A DNA stretch of 61,243 nucleotides. Source: Bacteroidaceae bacterium (GTDB lineage Bacteria > Bacteroidota > Bacteroidia > Bacteroidales > Bacteroidaceae). The notes under the pieces are model-generated. The model saw only the letters and a program-made list of their open reading frames with translations, did not search any database and was not told where the DNA came from. Position numbers and translations under genes: made by a program. The DNA is taken from positions 1-61,243 of the forward strand of contig JAFRNY010000057.1 of assembly GCA_017429945.1 (NCBI GenBank), given 5' to 3'. Numbering within the stretch: position 1 is the stretch's first letter; the number at the start of each line of letters is the position of its first letter. This document shows, piece after piece, positions 50,095-59,780 of this stretch.

Positions 50095-52794
50095 CTATGG
50101 TACTATGACCTTGCGATAGGAGCCGTCGGCGCTGCGCATGATACGTATTCCGCGGCCCGGCTGGTTGGCATCGACGGCACGGCCTGAGAGATCAAAGCAT
50201 TTACTATTTAAGGATTTACTATTTACCATCCGTGATTCGTCAGTCTTAAGCTCCGTGATGCCATCGGGATCGACAGCGTAGCGGTCCATAAGCACTTTCA
50301 TCCAGAAACCTCCGATGACGCTGCGTGCGCGGAAACCGCGGAAGTGGCGGCTGTCGGTCCAATACCAGTCGGAGAGTGGTACGCGGTCGGTGGTCTCGTT
50401 GACCCACGACCAGATGCGGTCGGAGAATGACGTGAATAGGCGCACGTTGTCGGCCATGGAGGCTGTCCAGATAATCCAGTCGCTCTTGGAGTAACGCTCG
50501 CGGCTGTCGAGCGGCAGGCCGTAGGTGTTCTGACGTGTGCGGTAGTAGTTGAGCTCCTTGTTGGCCACGCCGGGGAAGAGGTTGAGGCCCCACATCTTGT
50601 CCCATACGAGGTTGTACTTCTGGCTCCACGTGTCGGGGCGGTCGAAGGCAAGGCGGTAGTGATTGCCGTCGTCGGCGTCTGTCATCCACTTTTGGGCCAT
50701 CTCTGCTGCTCTCTTATGGTACTGTTCATAGCCCGTCTCAAGGCCTTTCATCTTGGCTATCTCAGCGAAGCCTGCGATGGCCATGATGGCTTTGATGGAG
50801 AGGTTGGCATTGTGCGCCCAGTGGCCTGCGAAGTCATCGGTGCAGAGCTGTTCGGCGGGGTCCTGCCCGTAGCGGTCAAGATAACGCACCCACTGCTGGC
50901 AGATGCCCCAGTAGCGGTCGATCCATTCGGTGTTGCCGTCGATCTTGGATATCATGGCGGCGAGGGTGAGCATATTGCCCGACTCCTCGATGGGCATATC
51001 ACCTCCGTAGACCTGCCCGTTGGCGTGCGGGTAGGTGCCGAGGTCGTGGGCAGCAAATTGCTTGCGCCAGCGGCCGCTCTTGCTGTACTCGAAGATGGAG
51101 TTCATCATGGCTTTCTGCAGCTCGGTGTTATACATCAGGAAGAGGGGTGCCGAGGGGTAAGTGAGGTCAACGGTGTTGACGCAGCCGTTGGAGTTGTTCT
51201 CCTTGGAGAAATAGAGGAGGATGCCTTCGTCGTCCACGAAGAGCTTGTGCGCTGCCAGCACTTGGCGGTAGGACGCGGAGAGGAGCTCGGCGTACTTCTG
51301 ATTGCCTGAGGCGAGGGCGTCGTCGTAGATTGTCTGGTCCTGCTGGCGTGCGCGGCGCATGTTGTCGTCGTAGTTGTCGCGGAAGTCGTCGAAGGCCTGC
51401 GTGATGGTCTTGCCGTTGCGCGCCCAATAGCCGGGATAGTCCTTGCCGAAGTAGCGAATGTCCTTGACCTCGTCGTAACCGATCATCATGAAGCTGGCGC
51501 CTGTGCTGACGCGGCCGAAGTCGTGGCAGTAGGCGAGGGTGACGCTGTTGGCGGGGGTGACGCCTGTGACCTTCTCGGAGCATGCGGGCAGTGCTCCGGT
51601 GGTTACGAAGGTGTTCTCGGTGATGGCTGTGGGAGCAAACACGGCATCGCCGTTGACGGCGGGCAGATAGAGGTAGCCCCAGTCGATGGTGATGAGGTCG
51701 CCTGCACGGCCGAGAACGTTCTGCTCCGTGGAACCAGCCTTTACGTAGTCCACACCGCGCTCGCTGATGCGCTCCACATCGACGGGCTGGTAGGGCTCAT
51801 TGATTGTGAGTATGGGCGAGGTGGCGAGGTAGAACTGCACGTCGTGGTCGGCTCCATCGGTCGAGCGCACGCGATAGGAGATATAGTTGACGGGCGTTGA
51901 GATAAGGTCGAGGTCGGTGATTACCATGGGCGCCGTGAACACAAGGTCGAGGAGCACGGGGCCGCAGGTAAAGGTGTAGTAGGTCGAGGTGGCCATGACG
52001 TTGACGCTCGTCTGCTGTGCCGTCTTCACGCCCTCGGCAGCCACGAAGGTGTTCTCGAAGAGTCCGAAGTCGATGTAGGCGCCGCCGGTGGTGTTGTGAC
52101 AGTGGGCAGCGATGATGTTGTCGCCGGCGCGCAGGAGTCGCTTCTCGGCGGCGGAGAGCTGGTGCGTCTCGCCCTGGAGCCATGTCTCGGGCGTGGCTAC
52201 AACGCGCGTGCCGTTGACGTAGAGTTCGAAGACGTCGTCGTGCGAGAACTGAATCCAGAGGTCCTTCTGGAGGTCGGCCTCGGTGAGGCTGACGGTGCGG
52301 CGGACGTAGATGTCGGAGTTGGTGGCAGTCCATGCGTTGCGCACGTTGGGGTACTCGCCCTTGGTGCCCCAGGCCGCCTGCTCAGTGGCCCACGAGCTGT
52401 CGTCGAAGGTGCGCTGCGTCCAGGCGGTGTTGTCCTGATAGTCGTAGCTGACGCGCCCTTCCCAAACCTCTTCGCCGGCCATAGGCGCTATGGCGCTGAG
52501 CAGGCTGGCGCGGCCCGTTCCCATAAAGCGATAGGCAGTACCGTCGACGCGCAGAAGGCCGTCGATAGGTTTCTCGATATCAGTCCAATGGCGTGTGGTG
52601 CCGTCGGTGAGCTTGTCCCATGGCGACCAGAATGAGAAGTAGGGGTCGTTGGTGAGCAGCGGCACCGATGGCAGGCGCAGGCGGTTCTGCTTGTAGGGTT
52701 CAAAGAACTCGTCGGACGGCTGATAGGCTGATTGAGCCTGTGCAGCGAAAGTGGCAAGGCAGCAGAGGGCTGCCGCAAGAAGTTTCTTTCTCAT
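50095..52794 (-). CDS. DUF4964/DUF5127/DUF4965/DUF1793 'glutaminase A'-type secreted protein
   Basis: 899 aa, signal peptide MRKKLLAAALCCLATFAAQAQ. The start 'RLPSVPLLTNDPYFSFWSPWDKLTDGTTRHWT' matches DUF4964. A GH2-type sugar-binding sandwich is inserted at about 115-260 ('WTQRTFDDSSWATEQAAWG', 'DDVFELYVNGTRVV'). Then comes DUF5127, and a helical six-hairpin domain with 'YRQVLAAHKLFVDDEGILLYFSKENNSNG', 'VDLTYPSAPLFLMYN' and 'HDLGTYPHANGQVYGGDMPIEESGNML'. Proteins of this type are annotated as glutaminases after a fungal enzyme but occur beside glycan genes in Bacteroidales, so the true substrate is uncertain. The C-terminal 'CFDLSGRA...' tail is degenerate and is preceded by a repeat-derived 'MVNSKSLNSK'. 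Confidence 0.82.
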   Translation of the reverse strand: MRKKLLAAALCCLATFAAQAQSAYQPSDEFFEPYKQNRLRLPSVPLLTNDPYFSFWSPWDKLTDGTTRHWTDIEKPIDGLLRVDGTAYRFMGTGRASLLSAIAPMAGEEVWEGRVSYDYQDNTAWTQRTFDDSSWATEQAAWGTKGEYPNVRNAWTATNSDIYVRRTVSLTEADLQKDLWIQFSHDDVFELYVNGTRVVATPETWLQGETHQLSAAEKRLLRAGDNIIAAHCHNTTGGAYIDFGLFENTFVAAEGVKTAQQTSVNVMATSTYYTFTCGPVLLDLVFTAPMVITDLDLISTPVNYISYRVRSTDGADHDVQFYLATSPILTINEPYQPVDVERISERGVDYVKAGSTEQNVLGRAGDLITIDWGYLYLPAVNGDAVFAPTAITENTFVTTGALPACSEKVTGVTPANSVTLAYCHDFGRVSTGASFMMIGYDEVKDIRYFGKDYPGYWARNGKTITQAFDDFRDNYDDNMRRARQQDQTIYDDALASGNQKYAELLSASYRQVLAAHKLFVDDEGILLYFSKENNSNGCVNTVDLTYPSAPLFLMYNTELQKAMMNSIFEYSKSGRWRKQFAAHDLGTYPHANGQVYGGDMPIEESGNMLTLAAMISKIDGNTEWIDRYWGICQQWVRYLDRYGQDPAEQLCTDDFAGHWAHNANLSIKAIMAIAGFAEIAKMKGLETGYEQYHKRAAEMAQKWMTDADDGNHYRLAFDRPDTWSQKYNLVWDKMWGLNLFPGVANKELNYYRTRQNTYGLPLDSRERYSKSDWIIWTASMADNVRLFTSFSDRIWSWVNETTDRVPLSDWYWTDSRHFRGFRARSVIGGFWMKVLMDRYAVDPDGITELKTDESRMVNSKSLNSKCFDLSGRAVDANQPGRGIRIMRSADGSYRKVIVP
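50200..50226. repeat. ATTTACTATTTA simple repeat within the 3' end of a gene
   Basis: CATTTACTATTTAAGGATTT and onward: two copies of ATTTACTATTTA. The 14-mer GGATTTACTATTTA (50212-50225) is identical to 6731-6744. It encodes 'VNSKSLNSK' near the C-terminus of the 899-aa protein. Confidence 0.65.
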
Positions 52795-52898
52795 TTGTGT
52801 TAATGCTTTGACCCAAAGGGGGAGAAGTCTTTTGTGCTGTGAAGTGGATGAATAATTCTCTTCTTCTATTTTATCTTTTCTCTTACAAGATTATTTCC

Positions 52899-55800
52899 TC
52901 ATTTCCTAATCTTCATCACCGCCGTGCGGCCCTGGTCGTCGGTGACGCGGGCAACGTAGACGCCGTGGGAGAGGGGCGGGAGGGGCGCTGTGGCGCGGGC
53001 GCCGCTGAAGCGGAGGTCCGCGGTGCCGACGAGGCGGCCGTCAGCAGCGAAGAGGCGGAGCGTAGCCGACAAAGCCGTTGAGGATGATGCCACGATGAGA
53101 TCGCCGGCACGACTGATGCTGAGGTCTGCAACAGGTTCTTCAGCCACGCCGCCTATGCCCACCGCCTGCTGATCGACGATGGTGAGATAGCTCGTGCGAC
53201 GGTTGGTGGCGGCAATGGTTGGAACATTGGTGACGCAGACGTCGTCGGTGCCGTCGGGGAAGCGGGCCACGGTCTCGCGGCCGTTGTGGGGCGGATAGTA
53301 GAGGACATCGGTCCAGGCGTCATCGGCTGCGGTGATGCTCACACAGCCGCCGTCGGCATCGAGCTTGAATGGTGCGTGGAGAGCGGTAGCGGCCTCGGCC
53401 TTGTCGCACCAGACGATGGCATAGCCGTGGGCGGGGATGGTCGTGCCGACGTTCTCGTTAGCAGCCGTGATCTGATATTTGTGCGGGGCGGCCGAGTCGT
53501 CGCTCAGGAAGAGGCCTGCTAGGTCTAAGGGTTGGTCGGTGGTATTGTAGAGCTCAACCCAATCGTTGCGCTTGTAGTTGTCGTTGGCAAAGATGGCATT
53601 GGCGGCGCTGACCTCGTTGATGCGCACGGCCGGGTAACCGTGCTTGCGGTCGGCATAGGTCATCTTGCGGAAGGCAGCCACGAGCTTGAGGCCGTTGCCC
53701 GCAGGGAGGTCCAAGGTGGCATCACCGGTGATGTAGCGCGAGGTGTTGTCGGCATAGCGCCATCCCATGAAGCGGTAGCCTCCGCGCGCCTCGGCACGCA
53801 GTGCTACGGGCGGGAAGAGTGCGCCGTCGTACTCGCCGTAGGGCACGCGCACGTCGTTGATATAAATATCTCCGGCTTCGGCGGGCTCAATGGTGAGCGT
53901 CACTTGCTGCTCAGTGGCACCACTGAGGCGGAAGCGCTCATACTCCTTCATCTGCTTGACGAACTTGGCGGCACGGCCTTTCAGCTTCTCGCGCACCTCG
54001 TTGAGCGAGCCGTCGGGGCTGGCTCCTTCCCACGCCATGGTCTGGCGCACGCGGTCGCCCAGCTCGTCACATATCTCGGCCGCACGCGTGGGCTCGAACA
54101 CACTGCCCATAGTGCAGAACGTGTCGATGAAGCGTCGGCGGAAGTCGTCGTTCTCAAGCAAGTTGAGGAAGAAAGTACAGAATTTTATCTCGCCGTAGCG
54201 CCGCTCACTTGTATCATATATATAATCGTAGCGGTGCCACTGCATGCCATCGACCCAACGGAAGGCGTTGCCGTTGATCTGAATCTCGCCCTCCTCGTCG
54301 GTGGTGCGCCCGTCGGTGCCGAAGGCGGCGTCGAGGTCGAAGAAGGTGATGCGGAAGCGGCCGCCGTCGGCCAGGCGATAGGCCTTGAGGTTGTTGTCGG
54401 GCCAGTCCCACGAGCCGAGGTAAAGCTCGGCTGCCATGTAATTTATGAATTCATCTATATCTACGAGCTCGCAGATCTCGGCATAGGTGTCGGGCTGTGC
54501 GGCTGTGGCCGAGAGGTCGTAGAGGTGTAGGAGGGCATCGGGGCGGCCCACCATCATGAAGGCTCCGGAGTCGGGGCTCTGCTCGTAGATTTCTATCTCG
54601 TCCTTGGTGATGGCCCAGTTGGCATAGGCGAAGTCCTTGTTGTTGGGCTCGCGTATGTTTATGAGTCCTCGATACTCGCCGTTGATGTAGTGCACGGCAG
54701 GCTGATAGGACATCACGTCGAGGTCGATGCCCGAGCGCTGAATGATCTCGTGGAGTGCGGCGTCCTTGATGCGGCAGCCGCTGTCGTTGCCGCCGTAGCG
54801 CACTTGCACGGTCTTGTTGCGAATGTAGGGCTTTGCGGCGAAGAAGGCGTAGGGCATAGTGTTCTGCCCCTCATAGACGCGGTCGGCCTTGAGCTTGAAC
54901 GACTTGGGCCAGTTCGAGCGCGTCCAGCCTCCTGAGATGGCGAAGTCCACGTCCTGGTTGAGGGCCATGGTGTTAGTCTGGGGCAGTATGAGCTGGAAGT
55001 TGACGGGGCGGTTCCAATTCATATTCCAGTTGGCGGGCGTCGACTGTCCGTTGCCTGTTCGACCGTTGGTGCCGCGGGTGTAAACGCCTACCATGTCATC
55101 GTAGAGATAGTCGTCGGCCGTCGAAACGGCGATGACGGGGAGCGTGTGGTCGTGGTCCTTTTTTATATACGTGCGCGTGACTACGGCGCTGGGCAGCTGA
55201 TCGTCGGCGAAGCAGCGGAAGCGGAAACTGGTGGTCTGGCTGATGTTGAAGATGCCGTTGACCGACGTCTGTCCGTTGTCGAGCGTAGGCGTGGTGCCGT
55301 CGGTGGTGTAGCGCAGCGTAGCGCCCTGCGGGATGTGGACTAGAACGCGGAGGTTGGCATCGAAGAACTGGCCGTCGGGGCGCACTACGGGGGCTTCGGT
55401 ACGCACGGCGGCAAAGATGGCCGTGGCGTTGGAGGCGGCAGGCGTGGGCGTGGCTGTCCAGCTCCAGGCGTCGGCGCCGTCGGTCGTGCGGGCATAGGCC
55501 GTACGGCTGATAGCCTCGGGATAACCTTGCGTGCAGAGCACCTCGCCCGCGGGGCTCTCGATGCTGATGGTGCCGCCTTCGCAGTCGAGGCTGAAAGGCG
55601 CCTGCCATGAACAGATGTCGTTGCTGCCCATCCACAGTTGCTTGAAGCCGTGGGGTGCTATGGTTCCTACGCCGGCAGGCATCTGCCAGCGGTGGCCGGC
55701 ATGGTCGGCGAGGACGCAGCCGGTGAGGGTCAGCACTTTGTCGGTGGGGTTATAGAGCTCTATCCAACTGTCGAAGTTGTAGGCGGGACTGAACTGGAGG

Positions 55801-56480
55801 TCGACGTTGGCGGCCACGATTTCGTTGATGCAGAGCTCGCCGGCAGAGGGCTCGTTGTAGTCGGTAAGCTGTTCCAGCTTCACGTTGTCGACGACGAGCC
55901 AGTTGTCGGTGTGCGTCAGTTCGCTGTCGTTGTACACGCCCAGGCGTAGGCGGCCGTCGGTGACCTCCACCTCGACCTCGCACTTGAAGGCTCCCTCATT
56001 GAAAGCCATCTCGGCCGTTTCCATTGAGTTGCAGTACCAATGGTCGTCGTCGGGGTGATAGGTGGCGCCTCCCGGATCGGAGGTGAAGGCAAAGGTGTAC
56101 TCGCTTGGCACCTCGCGCTCCTCGTCGTTGGCGTAGAAGAAGGCCGTATGCTCATCGGTGCCTTCGACCCACTGCTCGTAGGCCCACTGGTGGCGCCGGA
56201 AGCGGTAGAGCGCCTGCAGGCTGAAGCGGTAGCGGCCATTGGGCAGCTCGAGTTCGCGCGACATATGCATCCAACCTTGCCACATCTCAATGCAGCCTAC
56301 GCGTATGAGGGCGAATGAGCTGGCCTCGCCCTCGAAGGTCCAGTCGCTACGGTCGCCGGTCTGGAACGAGGGGTTGTTGAAGTAAGTGGAGGTGACGTCG
56401 ACCCAGCGTGTGGCAGCCGCCGTGGGAGCGGCTGCGAGGAGCAGGCTGATAGCGAGGATTATGTGGCGAAACTTTTTCAT
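52899..56480 (-). CDS. Secreted CotH-kinase protein with two lamin-tail domains and T9SS-like tail
   Basis: 1193 aa from the ATG at 56480 (MKKFRHIILAISLLLAAAPTAAA); the longer frame runs through the promoter. Order: one sandwich module (about 25-215, ending 'DNWLVVDNVKLEQL'), lamin-tail domain 1 (about 225-330, 'INEIVAANVDLQF', 'DSWIELYNPTDKVLTL'), and a chitobiase-type beta segment ('GATLRYTTDGTTPT'). The CotH kinase-like domain (about 430-810) has 'TVQVRYGGNDSGCRIKDAALHE', 'GLINIREPNNKDF' and 'FRITFFDLDAAFG'. Lamin-tail domain 2 ('RINEVSAANAIF', 'DWVELYNTTDQPLDLAGLFLSDD') and a type A sorting-like end ('RLFAADGRLVGTADL...GVYVARVTDDQGRTAVMKIRK') follow. CotH proteins are atypical secretory kinases; the substrate here is unknown. 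Confidence 0.83.
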   Translation of the reverse strand: MKKFRHIILAISLLLAAAPTAAATRWVDVTSTYFNNPSFQTGDRSDWTFEGEASSFALIRVGCIEMWQGWMHMSRELELPNGRYRFSLQALYRFRRHQWAYEQWVEGTDEHTAFFYANDEEREVPSEYTFAFTSDPGGATYHPDDDHWYCNSMETAEMAFNEGAFKCEVEVEVTDGRLRLGVYNDSELTHTDNWLVVDNVKLEQLTDYNEPSAGELCINEIVAANVDLQFSPAYNFDSWIELYNPTDKVLTLTGCVLADHAGHRWQMPAGVGTIAPHGFKQLWMGSNDICSWQAPFSLDCEGGTISIESPAGEVLCTQGYPEAISRTAYARTTDGADAWSWTATPTPAASNATAIFAAVRTEAPVVRPDGQFFDANLRVLVHIPQGATLRYTTDGTTPTLDNGQTSVNGIFNISQTTSFRFRCFADDQLPSAVVTRTYIKKDHDHTLPVIAVSTADDYLYDDMVGVYTRGTNGRTGNGQSTPANWNMNWNRPVNFQLILPQTNTMALNQDVDFAISGGWTRSNWPKSFKLKADRVYEGQNTMPYAFFAAKPYIRNKTVQVRYGGNDSGCRIKDAALHEIIQRSGIDLDVMSYQPAVHYINGEYRGLINIREPNNKDFAYANWAITKDEIEIYEQSPDSGAFMMVGRPDALLHLYDLSATAAQPDTYAEICELVDIDEFINYMAAELYLGSWDWPDNNLKAYRLADGGRFRITFFDLDAAFGTDGRTTDEEGEIQINGNAFRWVDGMQWHRYDYIYDTSERRYGEIKFCTFFLNLLENDDFRRRFIDTFCTMGSVFEPTRAAEICDELGDRVRQTMAWEGASPDGSLNEVREKLKGRAAKFVKQMKEYERFRLSGATEQQVTLTIEPAEAGDIYINDVRVPYGEYDGALFPPVALRAEARGGYRFMGWRYADNTSRYITGDATLDLPAGNGLKLVAAFRKMTYADRKHGYPAVRINEVSAANAIFANDNYKRNDWVELYNTTDQPLDLAGLFLSDDSAAPHKYQITAANENVGTTIPAHGYAIVWCDKAEAATALHAPFKLDADGGCVSITAADDAWTDVLYYPPHNGRETVARFPDGTDDVCVTNVPTIAATNRRTSYLTIVDQQAVGIGGVAEEPVADLSISRAGDLIVASSSTALSATLRLFAADGRLVGTADLRFSGARATAPLPPLSHGVYVARVTDDQGRTAVMKIRK

Positions 56481-56526
56481 CGTGTCGGTTGTTAGTGGCT
56501 GAGGCTGCAATGACTTCTTCAGCGCT

Positions 56527-56558
56527 GCAAAAGTAGCTTTTTCTGACGAGTCGGCAAA
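56527..56558 (-). promoter_or_regulatory. Promoter of the CotH-protein gene
   Basis: Minus strand: TTTG (56558-56555), 19-bp spacer, TACTTTTGC (56535-56527), a full consensus. It fixes the start at 56480 rather than at 56633. Confidence 0.78.
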
Positions 56559-56658
56559 AAAGCTTATGTTAAACATGCGAAAATGTCTGGGCAAAGCTAA
56601 AGATTGAAAAGTTTTTGGCTTTTGTTTGAACAATTTGTGCGGAATGAAGACGCAGAAA

Positions 56659-56689
56659 GAGGGCGCGCCGCGTCGCGCGGCACGCCCTC
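56659..56689 (-). terminator. Hairpin terminator of the 974-aa protein gene
   Basis: GAGGGCG-c-GCCGCG pairs with CGCGGC-a-CGCCCTC (14-bp stem, one mismatch, 3-nt loop), followed on the minus strand by TCTTTCTGCG. It lies 32 bp after the stop. Confidence 0.7.
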
Positions 56690-56720
56690 CAATGATGGCA
56701 TTTATGATATAACTAACTGC

Positions 56721-59645
56721 TTACTTCACAACGACCTTCTTGCCGCCCTTGACGTAGATGCCGCGTGTGGTCTTGCCTACGCGCTGGCCGGCGAGGGTGT
56801 AGATGTAGCTGTCGGCGCTCTTCTGCTTGGCCACTTCGTCGCGCACGGCTTCAACGGCGTCGATGTCGGGCTCCTCAGTGCCGTAGTACTTCAGGCGGAA
56901 GTTGTCGACTACGATCCAGTCGCTGGGATTCTCAAAGTCTTTGGATACGCCGATGAAGAGGTCGCCGCTGGTGCCTACTTCTACGAGCAGTTCGTTCTTG
57001 TAGAGGCCGAGCTGGAAGTAGTTGTTGGCCTCGGAGATCCACTTCGGGAACTCACCGATGTACTGCCATTCACCCCAGCGCTCTTCCTCGGGCAGTTCCT
57101 CGCCGTAGTCGTGGCGGGCGCGATCTCGGCTGCCGTAGCCGGGAGCCTTGTTGATCTCAGATGTGATGTTGACAAGCGGCACTTGCTCGAAGTCGGCATT
57201 GAGCATGGCGTGGCGTGCGAGTTCGTCGCCGTCGGTGACGTGGAGTATCTGATCTTCGTGGCCGCCATCGCGATAGTAGCCCTGTACGCCGAGGACGTAC
57301 CATCCGGGCTCGAGCTCAGCTACGACCTGGTTGAGGTCGAGCGACGTAGTGTTCCAGCTCTCGAACGGGAATTCCCAGGTGTCTGAGCCACGGCCTACGA
57401 TAGCCACGTTGCCGCCTTCGGAGTTGGTCCACGTCCATGCGCTGATGTCCTCACGCTGGTTGAAGCCCGGGCTCTTAATCTTGTAGGTGGCATCCTGAGG
57501 AGCGTCCTTGGTGGCGGTCTTCAACAGAGCGTCGCGCTCGGCCCTCGACACGAGTTTCCACTGGTTGTTGGGGTTGCTCTCACCGTACATATCGGTGTCG
57601 ATGTTGCCATAGGTGCCGTCGCGGTAGCCGAGGAGCATGCGCTGACCTTCAGCGTTGGACTCGCCGTTGGCACGTGCGATGTTATAGACTCCAGCCTTGC
57701 CTTCTACGGGCAGGAATGCCCAGAGGTCACGTGCACCGGTGTCCATATAGCCGCCGTAGTTGAGGAATTCGCTCTCACCGCCGTTGTTGAGGTGAGTGTC
57801 GATCTGGAAGCCTGCATAAGGCTCGCCACCTTCGGGCTGTGCCATATCCTCGATGAGGGTCACCTCGACGCCGGGGAAGCCTACGTAAGCGTGTGCGCCC
57901 CACGAGCCACCTCCGCAGAGGAAGCGCTTCAGGCCTACATTATAGATATAGAAGTCGCCGTCGGCGGGTTCGCTGCCTGTGAAGACATCCTCGTGAGTCT
58001 CGGCCACAGCAATCTTACGCTGTGTGCGGAGTTTCTCGAGGGCATCGTTCATTGCGTTGCGGCTTTCGCTGGCCTCGATGATGGGCTGCGTCTCGCTGAT
58101 GACGCTCTCAGCTACGCCGTCCTGACGTGCCAGGGGCACTGTGGCGAGGTAGAAGTTGCGGATATCGATGGCGCCGTTGGCATCGTTGGTGGCATTGACG
58201 AGAGCCTGAGCGGCAGCGCTCACGGCAGCGGCGTCGGCAGCGTCCTTGGCTGTCTGAGCCTCAGCGAGAGCCGAGGTGAAGAAGTTGGGCATCCATTCGC
58301 CACCAGCCACAGCCTCAGCACCGGCGAGGGCGCTGTTCATGGCCTTCGTGGCGGCAAGAGCCTGCTGGAGGTTGGTGGTAGCCTGTGCGATAGCCGTTGC
58401 GTCTGTGGAGCTGAGAGCAGCCTGGCCTGCTGTCTTGGCAGCATCGAGGGTGGGCAGTACGGTGCCATCGTAGGCGTTAGCCTCGTCGATGGTCTTCTGC
58501 AGGTTGGCCAGCACCTCTGGGAGGTCGATGCCAGAGCCGTAGTAGGTCAGTTCGAAGTTGTCGAATACGAGCCAGTCGTCGCCCGTGTCAGAATCCTTGC
58601 GAACGCCTATGCGGAGAGTGCCGTCGGAAACGACGACCTTCAGCTCAGGATTCTTGTAGTAGCCGAGGTAGAAGCCATTGGAAGCTCGTGGCAGAGCAGA
58701 ACCGCCGTCACCGGGGCCGAAGAAGCCTGACGTTAGATCATAGACATCGGGGATTGCCTCGGTAACGCCATTGTTGCAGATCGACATAAAGGGAGCCGAA
58801 GCATCGTTGGCAAAATACCATGCGCGGATTTCCTCGGTGCCGCTGACGTACTTGTCATAAACACCGCCAGTGCTGCCGTCACGATAGTAGCCCTGAACGG
58901 TCAGGCCATAGGTGCCATTAGGCAGACCCGTGATGACCTGATAATATTCGCCATGACCTTTGCTCCATACTTCAGCAGCGCGGTTGCTCCACCAACCTTG
59001 GTTGAAGGCCACGCCGGAGCCCGACTCTGTGATCTCATTTTGCCAGGCGGCATTACGCTCGTCGGCGTTGGCGAAGTCCCAACCGGGGATGAGCCATGTG
59101 GCATCCTTAGGATTATCCTTGGTAGCCTTCTCAAGGTCTGCCATACGGGCTTCCTTCGACACGAACTGCCAAGTGGCGCCGTCGCCGAGGTCGTCGATAA
59201 CCCAGTCGTTGTCGACAACGTTCTCCAGCACCCCCTTTGAGACGTAGAGACAGTGGCTCATATTATTGGCCGTGATGTTATAGCCAATACCTTCGGCCAC
59301 AACGTCCCACCATGTTTCGGGCTGGTCGGTGTCGAGATAACCATAAGCGGCATCGCCACCATTGATGCTGTGGTTATGACCGAAGCGGGGGTCAATCTTG
59401 ATCTGACCTTCCTCGTTCTTCGTGAGGATGAAATCCAGGCCGTGAGGGCCCAGCTGAGCATAGGTCGTCCAGGCATCACGCCAGCGACGGTTGTTCTGCA
59501 ACCACATTCCACTCTCTACATTGTAGAGGTAGAAGGTTCCTTCAGCCGGTTCCGAGGCGACGCTTGTCCAGGGCGACTCGGTGAGCTGTGCGCTCATGGT
59601 CGTTGTGCCCATGAGAGCCATAGCGATAAGTAAAAGTTTCTTCAT
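56721..59645 (-). CDS. Secreted protein with duplicated lectin-like/sandwich block, 974 aa
   Basis: Signal peptide MKKLLLIAMALMGTTTMSA. The protein is an internal duplication. Block 1 is about 20-360 ('SEPAEGTFYLYNVESGMWLQNN' to 'DWLVFDNFELTYYG') and block 2 about 555-925 ('SEPADGDFYIYNVGLKRFLCGGG' to 'DWIVVDNFRLKYYG'). They are joined by an Ala-rich helical linker (about 365-550) of FIVAR-like hairpins. Each block starts like a beta-trefoil ('Y.YNV.....L') and ends with the NWxxxDNFxLxYYG sandwich also found in the 1088- and 1193-aa proteins. The tail 'YTLAGQRVGKTTRGIYVKGGKKVVVK' is the short sorting-like end. No catalytic motif; a binding or adhesion role is inferred. Confidence 0.78.
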   Translation of the reverse strand: MKKLLLIAMALMGTTTMSAQLTESPWTSVASEPAEGTFYLYNVESGMWLQNNRRWRDAWTTYAQLGPHGLDFILTKNEEGQIKIDPRFGHNHSINGGDAAYGYLDTDQPETWWDVVAEGIGYNITANNMSHCLYVSKGVLENVVDNDWVIDDLGDGATWQFVSKEARMADLEKATKDNPKDATWLIPGWDFANADERNAAWQNEITESGSGVAFNQGWWSNRAAEVWSKGHGEYYQVITGLPNGTYGLTVQGYYRDGSTGGVYDKYVSGTEEIRAWYFANDASAPFMSICNNGVTEAIPDVYDLTSGFFGPGDGGSALPRASNGFYLGYYKNPELKVVVSDGTLRIGVRKDSDTGDDWLVFDNFELTYYGSGIDLPEVLANLQKTIDEANAYDGTVLPTLDAAKTAGQAALSSTDATAIAQATTNLQQALAATKAMNSALAGAEAVAGGEWMPNFFTSALAEAQTAKDAADAAAVSAAAQALVNATNDANGAIDIRNFYLATVPLARQDGVAESVISETQPIIEASESRNAMNDALEKLRTQRKIAVAETHEDVFTGSEPADGDFYIYNVGLKRFLCGGGSWGAHAYVGFPGVEVTLIEDMAQPEGGEPYAGFQIDTHLNNGGESEFLNYGGYMDTGARDLWAFLPVEGKAGVYNIARANGESNAEGQRMLLGYRDGTYGNIDTDMYGESNPNNQWKLVSRAERDALLKTATKDAPQDATYKIKSPGFNQREDISAWTWTNSEGGNVAIVGRGSDTWEFPFESWNTTSLDLNQVVAELEPGWYVLGVQGYYRDGGHEDQILHVTDGDELARHAMLNADFEQVPLVNITSEINKAPGYGSRDRARHDYGEELPEEERWGEWQYIGEFPKWISEANNYFQLGLYKNELLVEVGTSGDLFIGVSKDFENPSDWIVVDNFRLKYYGTEEPDIDAVEAVRDEVAKQKSADSYIYTLAGQRVGKTTRGIYVKGGKKVVVK

Positions 59646-59710
59646 AATGGTTAGTTGTTATTAGTGAGTAAATGTTTATTTTGTGACGTCGTTAATCAAA
59701 CGTTGACGGT

Positions 59711-59719
59711 GCAAAGATA
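59711..59719 (-). promoter_or_regulatory. Promoter -7 box of the 974-aa protein gene
   Basis: TATCTTTGC on the minus strand, 66 bp before the ATG; a partial -33 (TTG at 59743-59741) lies at about 21 bp. Confidence 0.5.
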
Positions 59720-59780
59720 AATCATTAATGTACGTGCGAACAATAATTCTTCTTCATTTAACGAAAATTTCTTTTCATTA

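Noticed and set aside
56481-56633. N-terminal extension of the CotH protein
   Set aside because: It covers the consensus promoter at 56527-56558, and the signal peptide begins at the ATG at 56480.
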